Source: Stomoxys calcitrans
Lineage: Eukaryota > Arthropoda > Insecta > Diptera > Muscidae
DNA length: 64,000 bases
NCBI RefSeq assembly: GCF_963082655.1
Contig: NC_081555.1
Span: forward strand, 175,559,896 to 175,623,895
Reading direction: 5' to 3'
Shown: positions 1 to 11,319 of the stretch, one piece after another
How the letters are laid out: each line of letters begins with the position of its first letter
Position numbering within the stretch: position 1 is the stretch's first letter
The notes under the pieces: model-generated
What the model was told of the DNA's origin: nothing
What the model saw: the letters and a program-made list of their open reading frames with translations, nothing else
Databases searched by the model: none
Position numbers and translations under genes: made by a program

Positions 1-1026
1 TGAGCAAAGTTTGCTTTGAACGGTTATTCGTAAAACGTTTTGGTCATTGTTTGCCTCCAATAAGCATTCAGCCAATCAGTCAGACAGCAGCCAAGAAAAT
101 CAACATCTACACATTAGTATTCTATTTTCTGTTGGTCTTCATGTAAATGTTGATCTAAATACATTAACGCGTCCGTCCGTCTGTTCACCCGTCTATCAAG
201 CAAACATTTTAACTTGATTTATTGAATAAAAATGATTAATAAATGCTGTTGTGTAAACATAATAAATTAGATGGCAGGTTGAATTCTTTGTTTCTTAGGT
301 CAAGCGAAAACTATGTCAAATTAGAAAATCTTTAATTTGGGGTATGTGTTGAATAGACTTCTGTAAAGTTTATTTAATAGTACAACGTTATGTGAAACTG
401 AATTTTCGAAAATATTAAGGAACATGTTTGAAACTTTCTATATTGGACCGAACAAAAAACCTATTGGTTTAATGCCTATATTCAAATTTCGACGGGAATA
501 TAAAAAAAGACAAAATTCTTTCATTAGTTCCAAATATTCCATAGCTGCACTATTTGTTAAAAAAAATACAGTATTCAGTTTGCTAAAACAGCCGTGATAT
601 CTGCTATATCCAGAAAAATTAGCTATAGTCAAAACCTCATAAATGTAATAGGCTTTAATTGAAAATTCCTTAGTGGATGGAAACATAACTCAATATACCG
701 TCAAACGGAAAAGGTTTCTATATACCAAATTCCGTTTCTATATGAAACTAATATCGCATACGTAAAACAGTTATTTCTATAGGAAATCACCATCATAAAC
801 ACTAAGATTGTTACGTCGTTTATAATTATCCCTGGCTTTTGAAGAGCGTTGCTGTTGTTCAACTTAAATTATTTCATACTTAATTAGCTTAAAGCGCTAA
901 ATTTAAAACTAATTTAACTTAAGTGAAACCAAATTTATGTATTTTTAGCGTTTCACTTATCCGGTTTCGACTGCACTTAAAAAAATGTTTTGTTATTTTT
1001 AGTAAATAATCGCATCCCTCAATAAT
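1..1026. other. AT-rich unique sequence, no gene recognised
   Basis: No open frame here has a recognisable motif, and no splice-site pair or transposon end is visible. Short homopolymer runs and AT-rich DNA only. Confidence 0.6.
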
Positions 1027-1372
1027 TACCCTCACCCTCACCCTTACCCTTACCCTTACCCTTACCCTTACCCTTACCCTTACCCTTACCCTTACCCTTA
1101 CCCTTACCCTTACCCTTACCCTTACCCTTACCCTTACCCTTACCCTTACCCTTACCCTTACCCTTACCCTTACCCTTACCCTTACCCTTACCCTTACCCT
1201 TACCCTTACCCTTACCCTTACCCTTACCCTTACCCTTACCCTTACCCTTACCCTTACCCTTACCCTTACCCTTACCCTTACCCTTACCCTTACCCTTACC
1301 CTTACCCTTACCCTTACCCTTACCCTTACCCTTACCCTTACCCTTACCCTTACCCTTACCCTTACCCTTACA
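1027..1372. repeat. Telomere-like hexamer tract (CCCTTA)n
   Basis: More than 50 head-to-tail copies of CCCTTA, essentially perfect from about 1040 to 1370 and preceded by a few CCCTCA variants. The G strand reads TAAGGG. This is not the vertebrate TTAGGG repeat nor the insect TTAGG, although the G-triplet spacing is the same and it could form G-quadruplexes. The long Arg-Val open frame across it is a by-product of the six-base period and is not a gene. Confidence 0.97.
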
Positions 1373-2215
1373 CTTTTTCCATCCTTCCCTTTTTCCCTCC
1401 CTCCCCTTTTCACTCTCACCCTTTTTCCCTACCTCCCCTTTTCACTCTCACCCTTTTTCCCTCTCTCCCCTTTTCACTCTCACCCTTTTCCCTCTCTATC
1501 TTTCTCACAACTCTCCCTCTTCCTCTTTCTCTCCGCCTAACTCTCTTTCTCATCCCTCTCCCTCTTACTCTTTCCATCCCCCTTATCCCTCTGTCTCACC
1601 CCTCTCCCTCTTTCTCTACCCCTCTTTCTCACCCCTCTCCCTATTACTCTTTCTCTCCCCCCCTTTCACACCCCTATCCCTCTTACTCTTTCTCTCCCCC
1701 TATTTCTCTCCACCTCTTCCTCTTACTCTCCACCTCTCCCTCTCACTCTCCCCCTCTCCCTCTTTCTCTCCTCCTCTCCCTCTTTCTCTCCCCCTTTCTC
1801 TCCCCCTATCCCTTATTCTCTCCCCTCCCCCTCTTCCTCTCCACCTTTTCCACATTTTCTTCCCCTCACCCTCTTTTTCACTCCCTCTTTTTCTCTCCCT
1901 CTTTTTGTCTCCCTCTTTATCTCTCCCTCTTTATCTCTCTCTCTCTTTTTCTCTCCCTCTTTATCTCTCCCTCTTTATCTCTCCCTCTTTTTCCCTCCCT
2001 TTTTCTCCCCCCCCCCTTTCTCCCTCCCTTCTCTTTCACTCTCTCCCCATCTTACATCCTCTACCTTTTTCTCCTTCTTTTTCTATCTCTTCTCCTTCTT
2101 TCTCTCTCCCATTTGACACCTTAATGGTGCGGAGGCTATATAAATTTCTAAACTAGGTAACACCAACACCTCCTTCTCTCTATCGGTCCCTCTCTCTTTC
2201 TTTCCCTCCCATTTG
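1373..2215. repeat. Long polypyrimidine (CT-rich) tract
   Basis: About 840 bases with very few purines on the plus strand, made of variants of CCCTCTTTCTCT. It directly continues the pyrimidine-rich hexamer tract, so strand asymmetry extends for about 1.2 kb. Such tracts can form triplex (H) DNA; that is general knowledge, not shown here. Two short mariner-end segments interrupt the distal part. Confidence 0.95.
2108..2165 (+). mobile_element. Duplicated 5' end of a mariner element with flank
   Basis: This segment (CCCATTTGACACC, then GGCTATATAAATTTCTA, then GGTAACACC) repeats the flank and 5' terminal sequence seen again at 2208-2275 beside the mariner pseudogene. It lacks the CCTACGAGGGCTGC portion present in the second copy. 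The pyrimidine flank is shared too, so a local duplication after insertion is likelier than a second insertion. Confidence 0.6.
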
Positions 2216-2242
2216 AAACCCAATGATGCGGATTGTGCCCTA

Positions 2243-3040
2243 CGAGGGCTGCTATATAAGTTTATAGCCTAGGCAACACCAAGAGCTAACAGATGCAATC
2301 TGACATTTCCATTGTCAAGTTTATCATTTTCTAGCATAATCATACTCAGAACGTTTTGACGTACGACCATCATTTGTATTGTTTAGTGGGACGAAAAAAT
2401 GGAATTTACTTGTGAACATTTTCGTACGACCATTCTTCACAAATTTCGACAGAGAACATTGACACGCCTGAGCTTATAATGCAAGATCGTCATGTGATAT
2501 TCCATCATCATACATTCGATATCACATGTACACCTTGCCATAAAAAAGGTTTGATCTCGTTGGATTCCGCACAATATGACAATCGCTTGAAAAAGACTGT
2601 TGATTAGTGCGAAGAAATGTGGAAAAAAAATAAGATCGTGGTGTTCATCCAGGTGACGAATCATGGATCTTTGTGTATGAGCACGAAACAAAAGAACAAT
2701 CAACCGTGGAGGTATTCGAACCTTTTTGACCGGCCAAAACGTTGAATTGATGAGTCATCCGCCATACAGCTCTACCTTGGCACCCAATGACTTATTTTTA
2801 TTCCCGCACATTAAAATAAATATGAGTGGTCAATGATTTTCATCGCCAGAAAATGATGTTGAAGCGTTGAATAACCATGTTTTAGAGTTTTCTCAATCGG
2901 AGTGGAAAAAATGCTTCAATAATTGGTTTGGGCATATGCAAAAGTGTAATAATCATGCTGGAGGATACTTTAAGAAATTATAAAACCATTTTTGATGATA
3001 AAAATTTGCATTTTCACGTTAGGTTATTTATTACTATTTA
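2243..3040 (+). pseudogene. Decayed mariner transposase (irritans-type)
   Basis: The element starts at a TA with CGAGGGCTGCTATATAAG, a mariner-like terminus. A degenerate transposase frame begins near 2398 (MEFTCEHFRTTI) and carries many stops and frameshifts. The C-terminal part from about 2740 reads LMSHPPYSSTLAPNDLFLFP. This matches the mariner block around the third catalytic Asp, which is retained in LAPND. It is followed by EFSQSEWKKCFNNWF and a typical MQKC terminus. Internal sequence near 2480-2700 has lost the frame entirely. The 3' terminal repeat is not clear. This is a dead copy; subfamily placement is by motif recall only. Confidence 0.8.
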
Positions 3041-3305
3041 GCCTTTGTATTGGGCGTACCTTTGGCATTTTACATACCCAATCGAAGTCCTCCATTCCAC
3101 TTAGGAAATTTCGCATCAAATTTCGTCACAAATATGTTATTATGTTACCAAACCTGGCAAACTAGTTAAATTTTCTATTTAAGATGATTCCGAAGTGCTT
3201 GATCTTATCGAATAACGATATCGTTCTGTTCAGGAACCGCGGCGCAATCTCAGCATACTTTGAAAAAAAAAACAACTTCTTGTTATGTTAAGTTTAAAAT
3301 ATTAA

Positions 3306-3573
3306 AGGCGAACATGCTAACCTCTGCTAGCATGTGCGCCTATGACGCTGAACGCCTGAGTTCAAATCCTGGCGAGACCATCAGAAAAATTGTAAGCGCT
3401 GGTTTTCCCCTCCTAATGCTGGCAACATTTGTGAGGTACTATGCCATGTTAAACTTCTCTCCAAAGAGGTGTCGCACTGCGGCAGGCCGTTCGGACTCGG
3501 CGCCTCTTATCATTGAGCTTAAACTTGAATCATTGATATGTGAGAAGTTTGCCCCTGTTCTTTAGTGGAATGT
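3306..3573 (+). mobile_element. tRNA-derived SINE, head-to-head 5' end
   Basis: A copy of the SINE family found repeatedly in this window. It has a tRNA-like head (GCATGTGCGCCTATGACGCT, then a box B-like TTCAAATCC), a body through GTCGCACTGCGGCAGGCC, and a tail ending GTTCTTTAGTGGAATG. Before the plus-strand head lies a reversed head fragment (GGCGAACATGCTAACC), giving an inverted junction around 3306-3338. Box A is lost at this junction, so transcription is unlikely. Confidence 0.85.
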
Positions 3574-4660
3574 GTGAGTGAAATCCTTTAAATTTAATTA
3601 AACAACTCTCCATGTTGTACAACAAAACAAACATAATGTTTACACATATCCTGGGGTAAAATCGCATTACAACCAACGCAACAACATATAATAATTTATG
3701 TGTTTTCATTCACATAAGAAAACACAACACAAGACGACATAACACATTTGCTACTTTCGCTACTTACTTGGCAAACATCATTTCGAAGCTAATTATTAAG
3801 AATAACAAGAGAACTAAACGCCTTTGGTAAATATTTACTAAACAAATATCAAGTCGCCTTCTTCATCTTTTCCTTCTTTTTGAGAGTGCACATCGTCATA
3901 AGCTTCTGGTTTTAACGCACGAGACGAGATTTTCCATATGTTGTCATAAGCCAAAGATGATGGAGAAGAGGAAGCAAAAAACAACAACAACAAACGATAC
4001 TAGGAAAAACGTTGACCCAAATTCGTTGGAACTCAATTCAAGATTGGTTACCAAATGTGCAGAAGACAAACTTTAACTAATAACAACATAGGAAAATGGA
4101 TTGTAAATAGAAGCTTAGAATAGCAGAATGACTGAAAGACTCAACCGAAAAGAAAGCGAATACCGTGAATTGAATCGCAAGCAATTTGTATTGTCGCATC
4201 TGTCTGGTGCTCCACATAGAAAATACGCCCAATGGATGGCAAGGAGAAAAAGTGTAGGCAACGAAGAGAAATGAAAAACTTATGTCAAGCCGCCATAAAA
4301 TAATTTTGCATTGCGTGTTATATTCATAACCATAATAGTTCCATTCAAAGATGTATACAATAAAGTATATAAAAGCTATTTATAGTTTCATATATAGAGA
4401 CATGAGTACATAAGTGGATATTTAAATGGACTCTTACAATTAGATTCAACGTCTGATTGAAATGATGTTTAAAACCAATTGAAGAGAAATAAGACGTAAT
4501 ATTGAGAAAACCTTATTGTAGCTAAATATCAACCAGTACCTCCCATATGCCATTTGAGCGGAAATGTTGGAATATCATACTAACTATTTTAGGATAATAC
4601 CACAATTGTGTTTGAATGCAAATTTTCCCACATTCCATCCATTAAGGAACGGGGGCCAAA
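3574..4660. other. Unique AT-rich sequence, no gene recognised
   Basis: No coding potential, splice pair, RNA gene or transposon terminus was recognised. The sequence grades into the minisatellite near 4660. Confidence 0.55.
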
Positions 4661-5593
4661 CCTACTTTTATATATCATACAAATTGTGCTGGTATATCGC
4701 ATTGTGATATCATCCCAGCTGTATTGGGATATTATGGAATATCAGCTTAATGGTATTAGAATATAATCCAAATTGTGTTAGGACATCATCCCACTTATAT
4801 TAAGATACCATTCCAACTGTGGAGTAACTTCTCAAAATAAGTGGGAATATCATCCCTCTTGTATTGATATATCATCCCTCTTGTGTTGGTATACCATACC
4901 AATTGCATTGTGTTATAATCCTAATAGTGTTGGAATATCGTTTCTTGTATGTTGGGATATAATCTCACTTGTATTGGGATATAACTCCAATTGAATTGGG
5001 CTATCATCCCACTTGTGTTAGAATATAACTTTACTTGAATAGGGACATAATCCCAATTGTATTGGATATAATCACAATTGTATTGGGATATAAGCCCAAT
5101 TGTATTAGGTTACAATCCCAATTGTATTGAAATATAATCCCAATTGTATTGAAATATAATCCCAATTATATTGGGATATAATCCCAATTGTATTATATCA
5201 TTCTATTTGTATTGGGATATTTTCCGAATAAACTGTGTTGGGGTAGCTTCTCAAACAATATGGAAATATCATTCCTCCTGTATGTATAATATGATCCCAC
5301 TTGTATTTTGATACCACACCAATTTTATTGGCCAATAATTCGAATAGTGTTAGGATATCACCCAACTTATATTGGGATATCATCTCAATTGATTTAGAAT
5401 ATCACATCTATTGTGTTGACATTTCAACTGTGTTAGTACATAACCCCAATTGTGTTGGGATATTATCCCAATTGTGTGAAGATATTATCCCAATTATGTT
5501 GGGATATTATCCCAATTGTATTGTGATATCCCAACTATATCCTAATACAATTGGAATAATATCACAATACAATTGGGATTATTTACTAACTCA
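4661..5593. repeat. 22-bp palindromic minisatellite, array Ia (diverged)
   Basis: About 40 diverged units of consensus ATCCCAATTGTATTGGGATATC. Each unit holds two dyads: CCCAAT and ATTGGG around TGT, and GGGAT and ATCCC around ATC. Units differ from each other at several positions, which suggests an old array. Open frames here are by-products of the period. The array is cut at 5594-5601 by a hAT-type insertion and resumes after 6085. Confidence 0.92.
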
Positions 5594-5601
5594 ATTGAGA
5601 T

Positions 5602-6077
5602 TAGAGTTGGGTAGTTCCGGATGAAACTAGTTCATTGGAATTTATCCAAGAAAGGAACTTCTGGAACTAGTTCCATCTCCTTCTTTCTTATAGTTCCATA
5701 GTTCCTTTTTATTTGATATACACTTTTCTTTTTCGCCCTTTTGTTAACTTGTAAACCTGCTAATTGACCTGCCATAATTTTCAGCTTCATACAACAACTA
5801 AATAAAAGCGTCAACTTTTCAATAGGCAACAACTGTGCACGTTGTGATGTGAATGGATAATAAATGATTTGTTGCAACCACATTAAATGAATGTGGTGGC
5901 ATCCACATATTTTTTTTTGTCAACAAATCTATATTGTTTTGTTGCGCTTCGATTCGTGTTTTTTTTTTCGGTATCAAGACTTAATAATGAAAAGGAACTA
6001 AGAGAAGGAACTAGTTCTTTCTGTGTAACGGAACTAAAAGGAGCGATCACTAAAAGGAACTTAAATGTCCACCTCTA
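5602..6077. mobile_element. 476-bp hAT-type MITE inserted in the minisatellite
   Basis: The left end TAGAGTTGGGTAGTTCC and the inverted right end TAGAGGTGGACATTTAAG form imperfect terminal inverted repeats. The flanks are ATTGAGAT (5594-5601) and ATTGAGAG (6078-6085), a 7-of-8 target-site duplication. The 8-bp duplication and TAGAG termini are typical of hAT elements. Subterminal GGAACTAGTTCC-like motifs recur at both ends. There is no transposase, so the element is non-autonomous. Minisatellite lies on both sides, so the insertion is younger than the array. Confidence 0.82.
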
Positions 6078-6085
6078 ATTGAGAG

Positions 6086-6700
6086 GATCTCAACATAATT
6101 AAGGTGATATTTTAAATCGAGGATATCATCCAATTTATATTGAGATATTTTTTCCAATTGTATTGGCATACCATCCCAAATGTGGGGAAGCATCTCAAAC
6201 AATCTGGGAATATCATTCCTTTTGTTTTGGGATATCATCCCACTTTTGTTGGGATACCATACCAATTTCATTGGGTTATAATTCTAATAGTGATGGGATA
6301 TCATTTCCTTATATTGGAATATCATTTCTTTGTTTTGGGATATTATTCCAATTAGATTGGAATATCATGCCACTTTTTTATTGGTATCATCCCGATTATG
6401 TTGGAATAAGCATCATACTTGTATTGGGATATCGTCTGAATTGTGCTGGGATATCGTCCTTGTTGCGTTGGGATATCATCACAATTGTTTTGATTGATAT
6501 CATCTTAATTGCATTGGGATACTAACCTAGGTGTATTGGGATATCATTCCAATTGTATTGTGATATCATCCCAACTGTATTGCGGTATCATCCTTACTGT
6601 GTTGACATATTTTCCCAATTGTGTTGGAATATCATCTCAGCTCTGCTAGGATATTATCTCAATTCTGTTCGGATATTTCCCGATTGTGTTAGGATATCAA
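6086..6700. repeat. 22-bp palindromic minisatellite, array Ib (continuation)
   Basis: Continues array Ia after the hAT-type insertion, with the same dyad-bearing unit. Units are diverged and vary from 21 to 25 bp. The end near 6700 passes directly into two units of a different, 29-bp minisatellite. Confidence 0.9.
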
Positions 6701-6795
6701 TTTTGTCTTTAGAAAAAATTTCACAGAACAGAAAATTTCATGAAAATTTTGTCTTTACAAACCTTTCGTTAGGAAAAATGGAAAACTTGATGTAA
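6701..6795 (+). repeat. Short island of the 29-bp minisatellite
   Basis: TTTTGTCTTTAGAAAAAATT and a second copy (AAAATTTCATGAAAATTTTG) match the unit that forms the large arrays at 35.65-37.72 kb and 39.72-41.0 kb. It abuts the 22-bp array directly. Confidence 0.8.
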
Positions 6796-7083
6796 AATCT
6801 TTTCTTTAGTGGCTGCATCTACCGATGACTGCCGGCGACATTAGGGACGAGAAGGAAAAATGTGGTCGATTCGCACTTTTTAACCATTTAAACGGCCAGA
6901 ATAAGCGGTGCCATACTGGCGCTACGGGTCCTGGGTGTTGCTCTGCCAGTCAGGAACGGATCTTCATAGGCATTGTCCAACATACCGAGGGCGTGTAGAT
7001 AGGTCAACTACAACAGAAGGAGTACGAATGGTATAGTACGCTACAGTATAAGCAACGCAGACTTGGGAGATAGGATTTTTAGA

Positions 7084-8095
7084 AGGCGGATGACAAGGGG
7101 AAAGCCTCAAGGATAGGTATTCTGGTCGATTCTCTTGTTTCTAGTTATAAGCATTGTCGGATTGCATCTTAAAAGGGATGGCACGAAAATAATCTCATAT
7201 GCAGATTATTTCATGCTACAGAGCCGGGACAAGTTAACGTTGACGATAAGTGAGGTCTTGGACAGGACAATGGGGAAACTATCGAGAGGTCTTTGAGAAA
7301 TGGGTTCAGTAATAGCAAGAGTACGGATTTTTATGCAAAATCGAAATATAGACATCGATTATTTCCCAAATGCGGTAATATTTTTCAATAAATTTAATTT
7401 TTTAAACCTAAAATGGCTTCAGAGTTTCAATTCTACATGCATATATACAAAATACCAATGCATATTCCCAATAATTGATGGCAAAATTTCGGTTTTGCAT
7501 AAAAATCGGGACTCTAGTAATAGCTCAAGAAAGACTGAGTTGGTGTTCTTCACTCGGTGACATGATACAGAATTTTAAACTTCCGGTCTTGGGAAAGGAC
7601 CAAGACTCATTTTCAAACTTTTCTGGGAAAGGAACACGGAGGAAAGCCGCTGTGTGCTTTTACTCCTGCAGGAGGATGTTCGTAAGGAAGGTGGGAATTC
7701 CTCTGATATGGTGGAAGGATGTGCAAAGACTGGCCAGCGTTGGAATCACGGGAGCGTTTAGATCTACATCGACTGCAGGTTTGGAATCGTTGCTGGGTAT
7801 GCAACCTACTGAGGTCTATATTCGGAACTGTGCGGCCAAGTTTGCACTTAGGCTGAGCGGACATGGCGTGCTTAAGCAGACGAGTACAGCCACAGTTCCA
7901 TTGTGAATACTATAGATGCGATGGGTAGATTGAAGAAGGTCTCAGTGGGAAGACCTATTTGAGATTGGATCTTCAGGACTAACTTTATCATAACAGAAGA
8001 GTGTGGGATGGATGCTTTGTTTGAGGAGGATGAAACCTCGATCTTCACAGATGGCTCCCATATGGAGTCAGGGACAGGAATGGTGAGGTGAGACC
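7084..8095 (+). pseudogene. LOA/R1-like non-LTR retrotransposon, RT and RNase H remnants
   Basis: Two collinear pieces on the plus strand. The first (7084-7285) reads RGKPQG, a stop, then ISYADYFML, corresponding to RT motif B and the catalytic YADD box with the second Asp replaced by Tyr. The second (about 7590-8095) reads VQRLASVGITGAFRSTSTAG and LLGMQPTEVYIRNCAAKFAL, the post-RT linker of RNase H-bearing LOA/R1-type elements, then IFTDGSHMESGTG, the start of an RNase H domain with its TDGS motif. Between them, 7290-7560 shows no homology and may be an insertion. There are several stops, so the copy is dead. Clade assignment is by motif recall. Confidence 0.75.
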
Positions 8096-9689
8096 ACCGT
8101 ACATGACGAAGCTGCTTCTAACCTTCGAAAAGAGATCACTAAACACTATTCACCTATGTCCGTTAAGATAAAGTTAACTTTAACTAGTAGAGACACAAAC
8201 CAATTCAAACTTCTACACTTCTTTTCTCGCTGTTTTATCACAATCGTCCAAACTGGCCTCCAACTGAACTCATCTTTTTGGTGGACTACCCATTCAACTT
8301 TAACCTTGTGTTTAGAGAAGCAGAAGAACACATGGTCAATGTCAAAGAATATAAAGAGACATGATATTAGAACCAATTGTTTGGCTTGGACAAACATTAT
8401 AAAAGTAGACATAAGACAATACTGTTTAATTGTTCCATATGTAGTTGGAAGTTCTTTTTACTTTTTGGAAGAGTTTGTATTGTTTTTATAAAAAGGCTTC
8501 TTGAATGACATCTCTTCATAACTCACATTTAAAGGACAACTCATGTTTCCTGACTTTTAATTATCTGTTGGTTAGAAAAACACCTAGTCCAAGGTTTTGC
8601 AATTCGTTTGAGGCATGCTTCCTAATTGTAGCAATTTTGGCATTAGAGAGACAGGTGAGTCATCATTTGGCAAAGCTTTTACTGCAATGGATTTTTCAAC
8701 ATGCTGCTACAAATAAAGAAATAAAAGCCTTAACTTAAGTAGCGCTAGCCAAACATCAAAGAAACGGAGCTACTCACCTCCTAGTCATTCAACCATGCAA
8801 CCTAAAGTTGCCAGCGCCAGCAATTCAACAACAAAACATAAAAATGGTATATAAGTGTAATTATATTTCCCAAAGACATATAGGGAGAGCACGAGAAAGA
8901 GAGGATGGGTCTAGAGCTTCAGGTGCAAGGAAAAACGAAACAAAGAAAGCTGTAAAACTATGAAAAACTGTGAAGTAACTTCTATGGAAGCGTTTAAAAA
9001 ATAATAACTGGTTTCGTTATTAACGGTTTCTGGTGTTGCTGCCAGCACTTTGGCAAAATAAAGCCAAAGAAAAAAGGGGAGGCGCTCACAAGTAGACCAC
9101 ATTATAGACAAAAATAGGCATAATACACAATACGAAAGAGCATGAAGATGGACGGCAAGCTCCAAAAACGGTCTTACATACTCACACTTAGCCTAAAGTG
9201 TGGAAAAAAACTAAACAATGGCAATGGCCACCAGAATACTTAGAGAGTCAATACCGACAACGAATGCCATACAAAACTTAAATGCATTAGACAAGCCAGT
9301 TGTCTATTATTATATAGAGAAAAAGAAAAAGATTCTGTTGCTCTGGCAAAAGTAGGTGAGACTACCCAAAAAAGGCTGTAGCACTAATAAGCTTAGAAAA
9401 TCAATAATCCGCATTTGTCGGCTAAATGTTTAAGATACAACAATTCGCGTTTGAGAGACAAACAATTTTTGAAATCATCATTGAATAGAAGTAAGTTGTT
9501 GTTCATATTTTAAGTCCGCTTGGTGACATGGAGCGTCAAAAAATAATTGTAACTGCTTTTATTATATACACATTTTTTTTATAAAATACTTAATGTACCG
9601 AATCATTAATAGCACTGTGCAATATTTTCAGGCTCATGGTCTGAGGGACGGGAGAATGTTAAGTTTGGATAATGGTATTAGCAATGCGC
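8096..9689. other. Unique sequence, no gene recognised
   Basis: Several open frames of 75-110 codons exist on both strands, overlapping each other. None has a recognisable motif or low-complexity pattern typical of host exons, and no paired splice sites stand out. Confidence 0.5.
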
Positions 9690-10681
9690 CCGAGTATATA
9701 TCATACCATCACAATCGTATAAGGAAATCATCCCAGTTTTATTGGAATATCGTCCGAATTGAGTTGGGATGTCTTCCCAATTGTGTTGGAGTATCATCCC
9801 AATTGAAATGGAATATCATACCAATAATATTGGGCTATCATTCCAATTGTATTGGGGTATCCTCCCAATTGTATTAGGGGTATCCTCTCAATTATAATGG
9901 GGTACCATCACAACTGTATTAGGATATCATCACAACATTATTTGGGTATCATCCCATTTGTATTGGGATGTCATCCGATTTGTATTAAGATATCATCCCA
10001 TTAGCATTGGGATATCATTCTAATTGTATTGGGCTAACACTACAATTGTATTGCAATATTACAAAAACTTTATTGGAACATCATCCAAAATTTGTTAGGA
10101 TATCATTCCAATTTTATTAGGATATCGTCCAATATGTATTTGAGTATAACCCCAATTGTGTTGGAATATTATCCCAATCATTTCAATTATATTGGGATAC
10201 ATTCGCAAATATATTGAGATATCATATCAATTGTTTTGGGTTATCATCTCGATTGTTTTGGGTATTATTCCAATTCTATTAGATTATATTGGGATACCAT
10301 CTCAATCGTTTTTGAATATAATACCAAATGCATTGGGATATCATCCCGATTGTATTGCGATACCATTCAAATTTATTGGGATATCGTCCCAATTGTATTG
10401 GGATATCATCCAAATGTATTGGGATATCATCCCAATGTATTGGGATATCATCCCAATGTATTGGAATATCATCCCAATGTATAGGAATATCATTCCAAAA
10501 TATTGGGATATCATCCCAATGTATAGGGATATCATCCCAATGTATTGGGATATCATCCCAATGTATTGGGATATCATCCCAATGTATTGGGATATCATCC
10601 CAATGTATTGGGATATCATCCCAATGTATTGGGATATCATCCCAATGTTTTGGGACATCATCTCAATGGATTGGGATGAAT
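9690..10681. repeat. Palindromic minisatellite, array II with homogeneous 21-bp core
   Basis: The flank 9690-10370 has diverged 22-24 bp units. The core, about 10378-10660, has roughly 13 nearly identical 21-bp units TGTATTGGGATATCATCCCA+A. The period is a multiple of three, so the core is open in several frames on both strands, giving repeated heptapeptides such as MYWDIIP (plus) and IGMISQY (minus). Palindromic repeats, absence of a non-repeat domain and no splice context argue against translation. Homogeneity implies recent expansion. Confidence 0.95.
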
Positions 10682-10689
10682 CTGTTTCG

Positions 10690-11120
10690 ATGATCATACC
10701 TTGATTCGATTTATCACCTTTTTGCTTTAAATGTTCGTATCAGTAGGTACGATCTGACATTGGACAGGAGCCGCGTGTCAAAAGCAGCAAAAGCATTATT
10801 TGACAAAGGTATACTCTATTCGTCGTGCCCTATTGCATGAAGAGAGCACTCCCGATGATATAGTATATCAATATATATAGAGTAACTGTGAAATCAGTAC
10901 AGGTTTTGTCCGGAAGAAGAAGGAAATGGAAAGACGCCAGTAAGGACGAAGATGTTCAGGATTTGGAATAATTACAATAAAAACCGATTACTTCGTTACA
11001 GACTCCTCCTCCAAACGTAAAGGAGCCAATCTGGTAACAAGAACAGATAGTTTGCTTAGTAAGAACTTTTCTTCCAGCTCTTGGTAGCCGATAGAGGGTG
11101 TTGAAACCACAAAAGGCAAA
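10690..11120. other. Unique sequence, no gene recognised
   Basis: No motif-bearing frame or transposon terminus was recognised between the minisatellite and the next SINE. Confidence 0.5.
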
Positions 11121-11319
11121 TTGCAAATTTTGCTCATGAACATTTCACTAAGGAACAGGCGCAAACTTCTCACAAATCAATGAGTGCAGTCCGATTTAAG
11201 TTTTTAAGCTCAATGATAAGGGAGTCCGAACGGCGCGAAACCACCGCTGAATTCTAATGGTCTCGCCAGGATTCGGCGTCATAGGCGGACATGGTAACCT
11301 CTGCGCTACGGTGGCCTCC
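11121..11319 (-). mobile_element. tRNA-derived SINE with internal deletion
   Basis: Minus-strand copy with the family head GGAGGCCACCGTAGCGCAGA at the right end (box A-like TAGCGCAGAGG) and the tail AATGTTCATG at the left. It is about 110 bp shorter than full-length copies because the middle (GGTGTCGCACTGCGGC region) is missing. Box B is damaged. Confidence 0.85.

Noticed and set aside
1027..1372. True chromosome-end telomere
   Set aside because: Unit order is TAAGGG, it lies between unique and CT-rich DNA, and higher flies do not use such repeats at ends.
919..1419. 166-codon Arg-Val repeat frame on the minus strand
   Set aside because: It is only the hexamer tract read in one frame; no domain or initiation context.
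4661..10681. CRISPR-like regular repeat arrays
   Set aside because: Units are contiguous without unique spacers and the DNA is eukaryotic.
10156..10704. 182-codon MYWDIIP repeat protein and its antisense counterpart
   Set aside because: Open frames follow from the 21-bp period on both strands; no unique sequence, signal or splice context.
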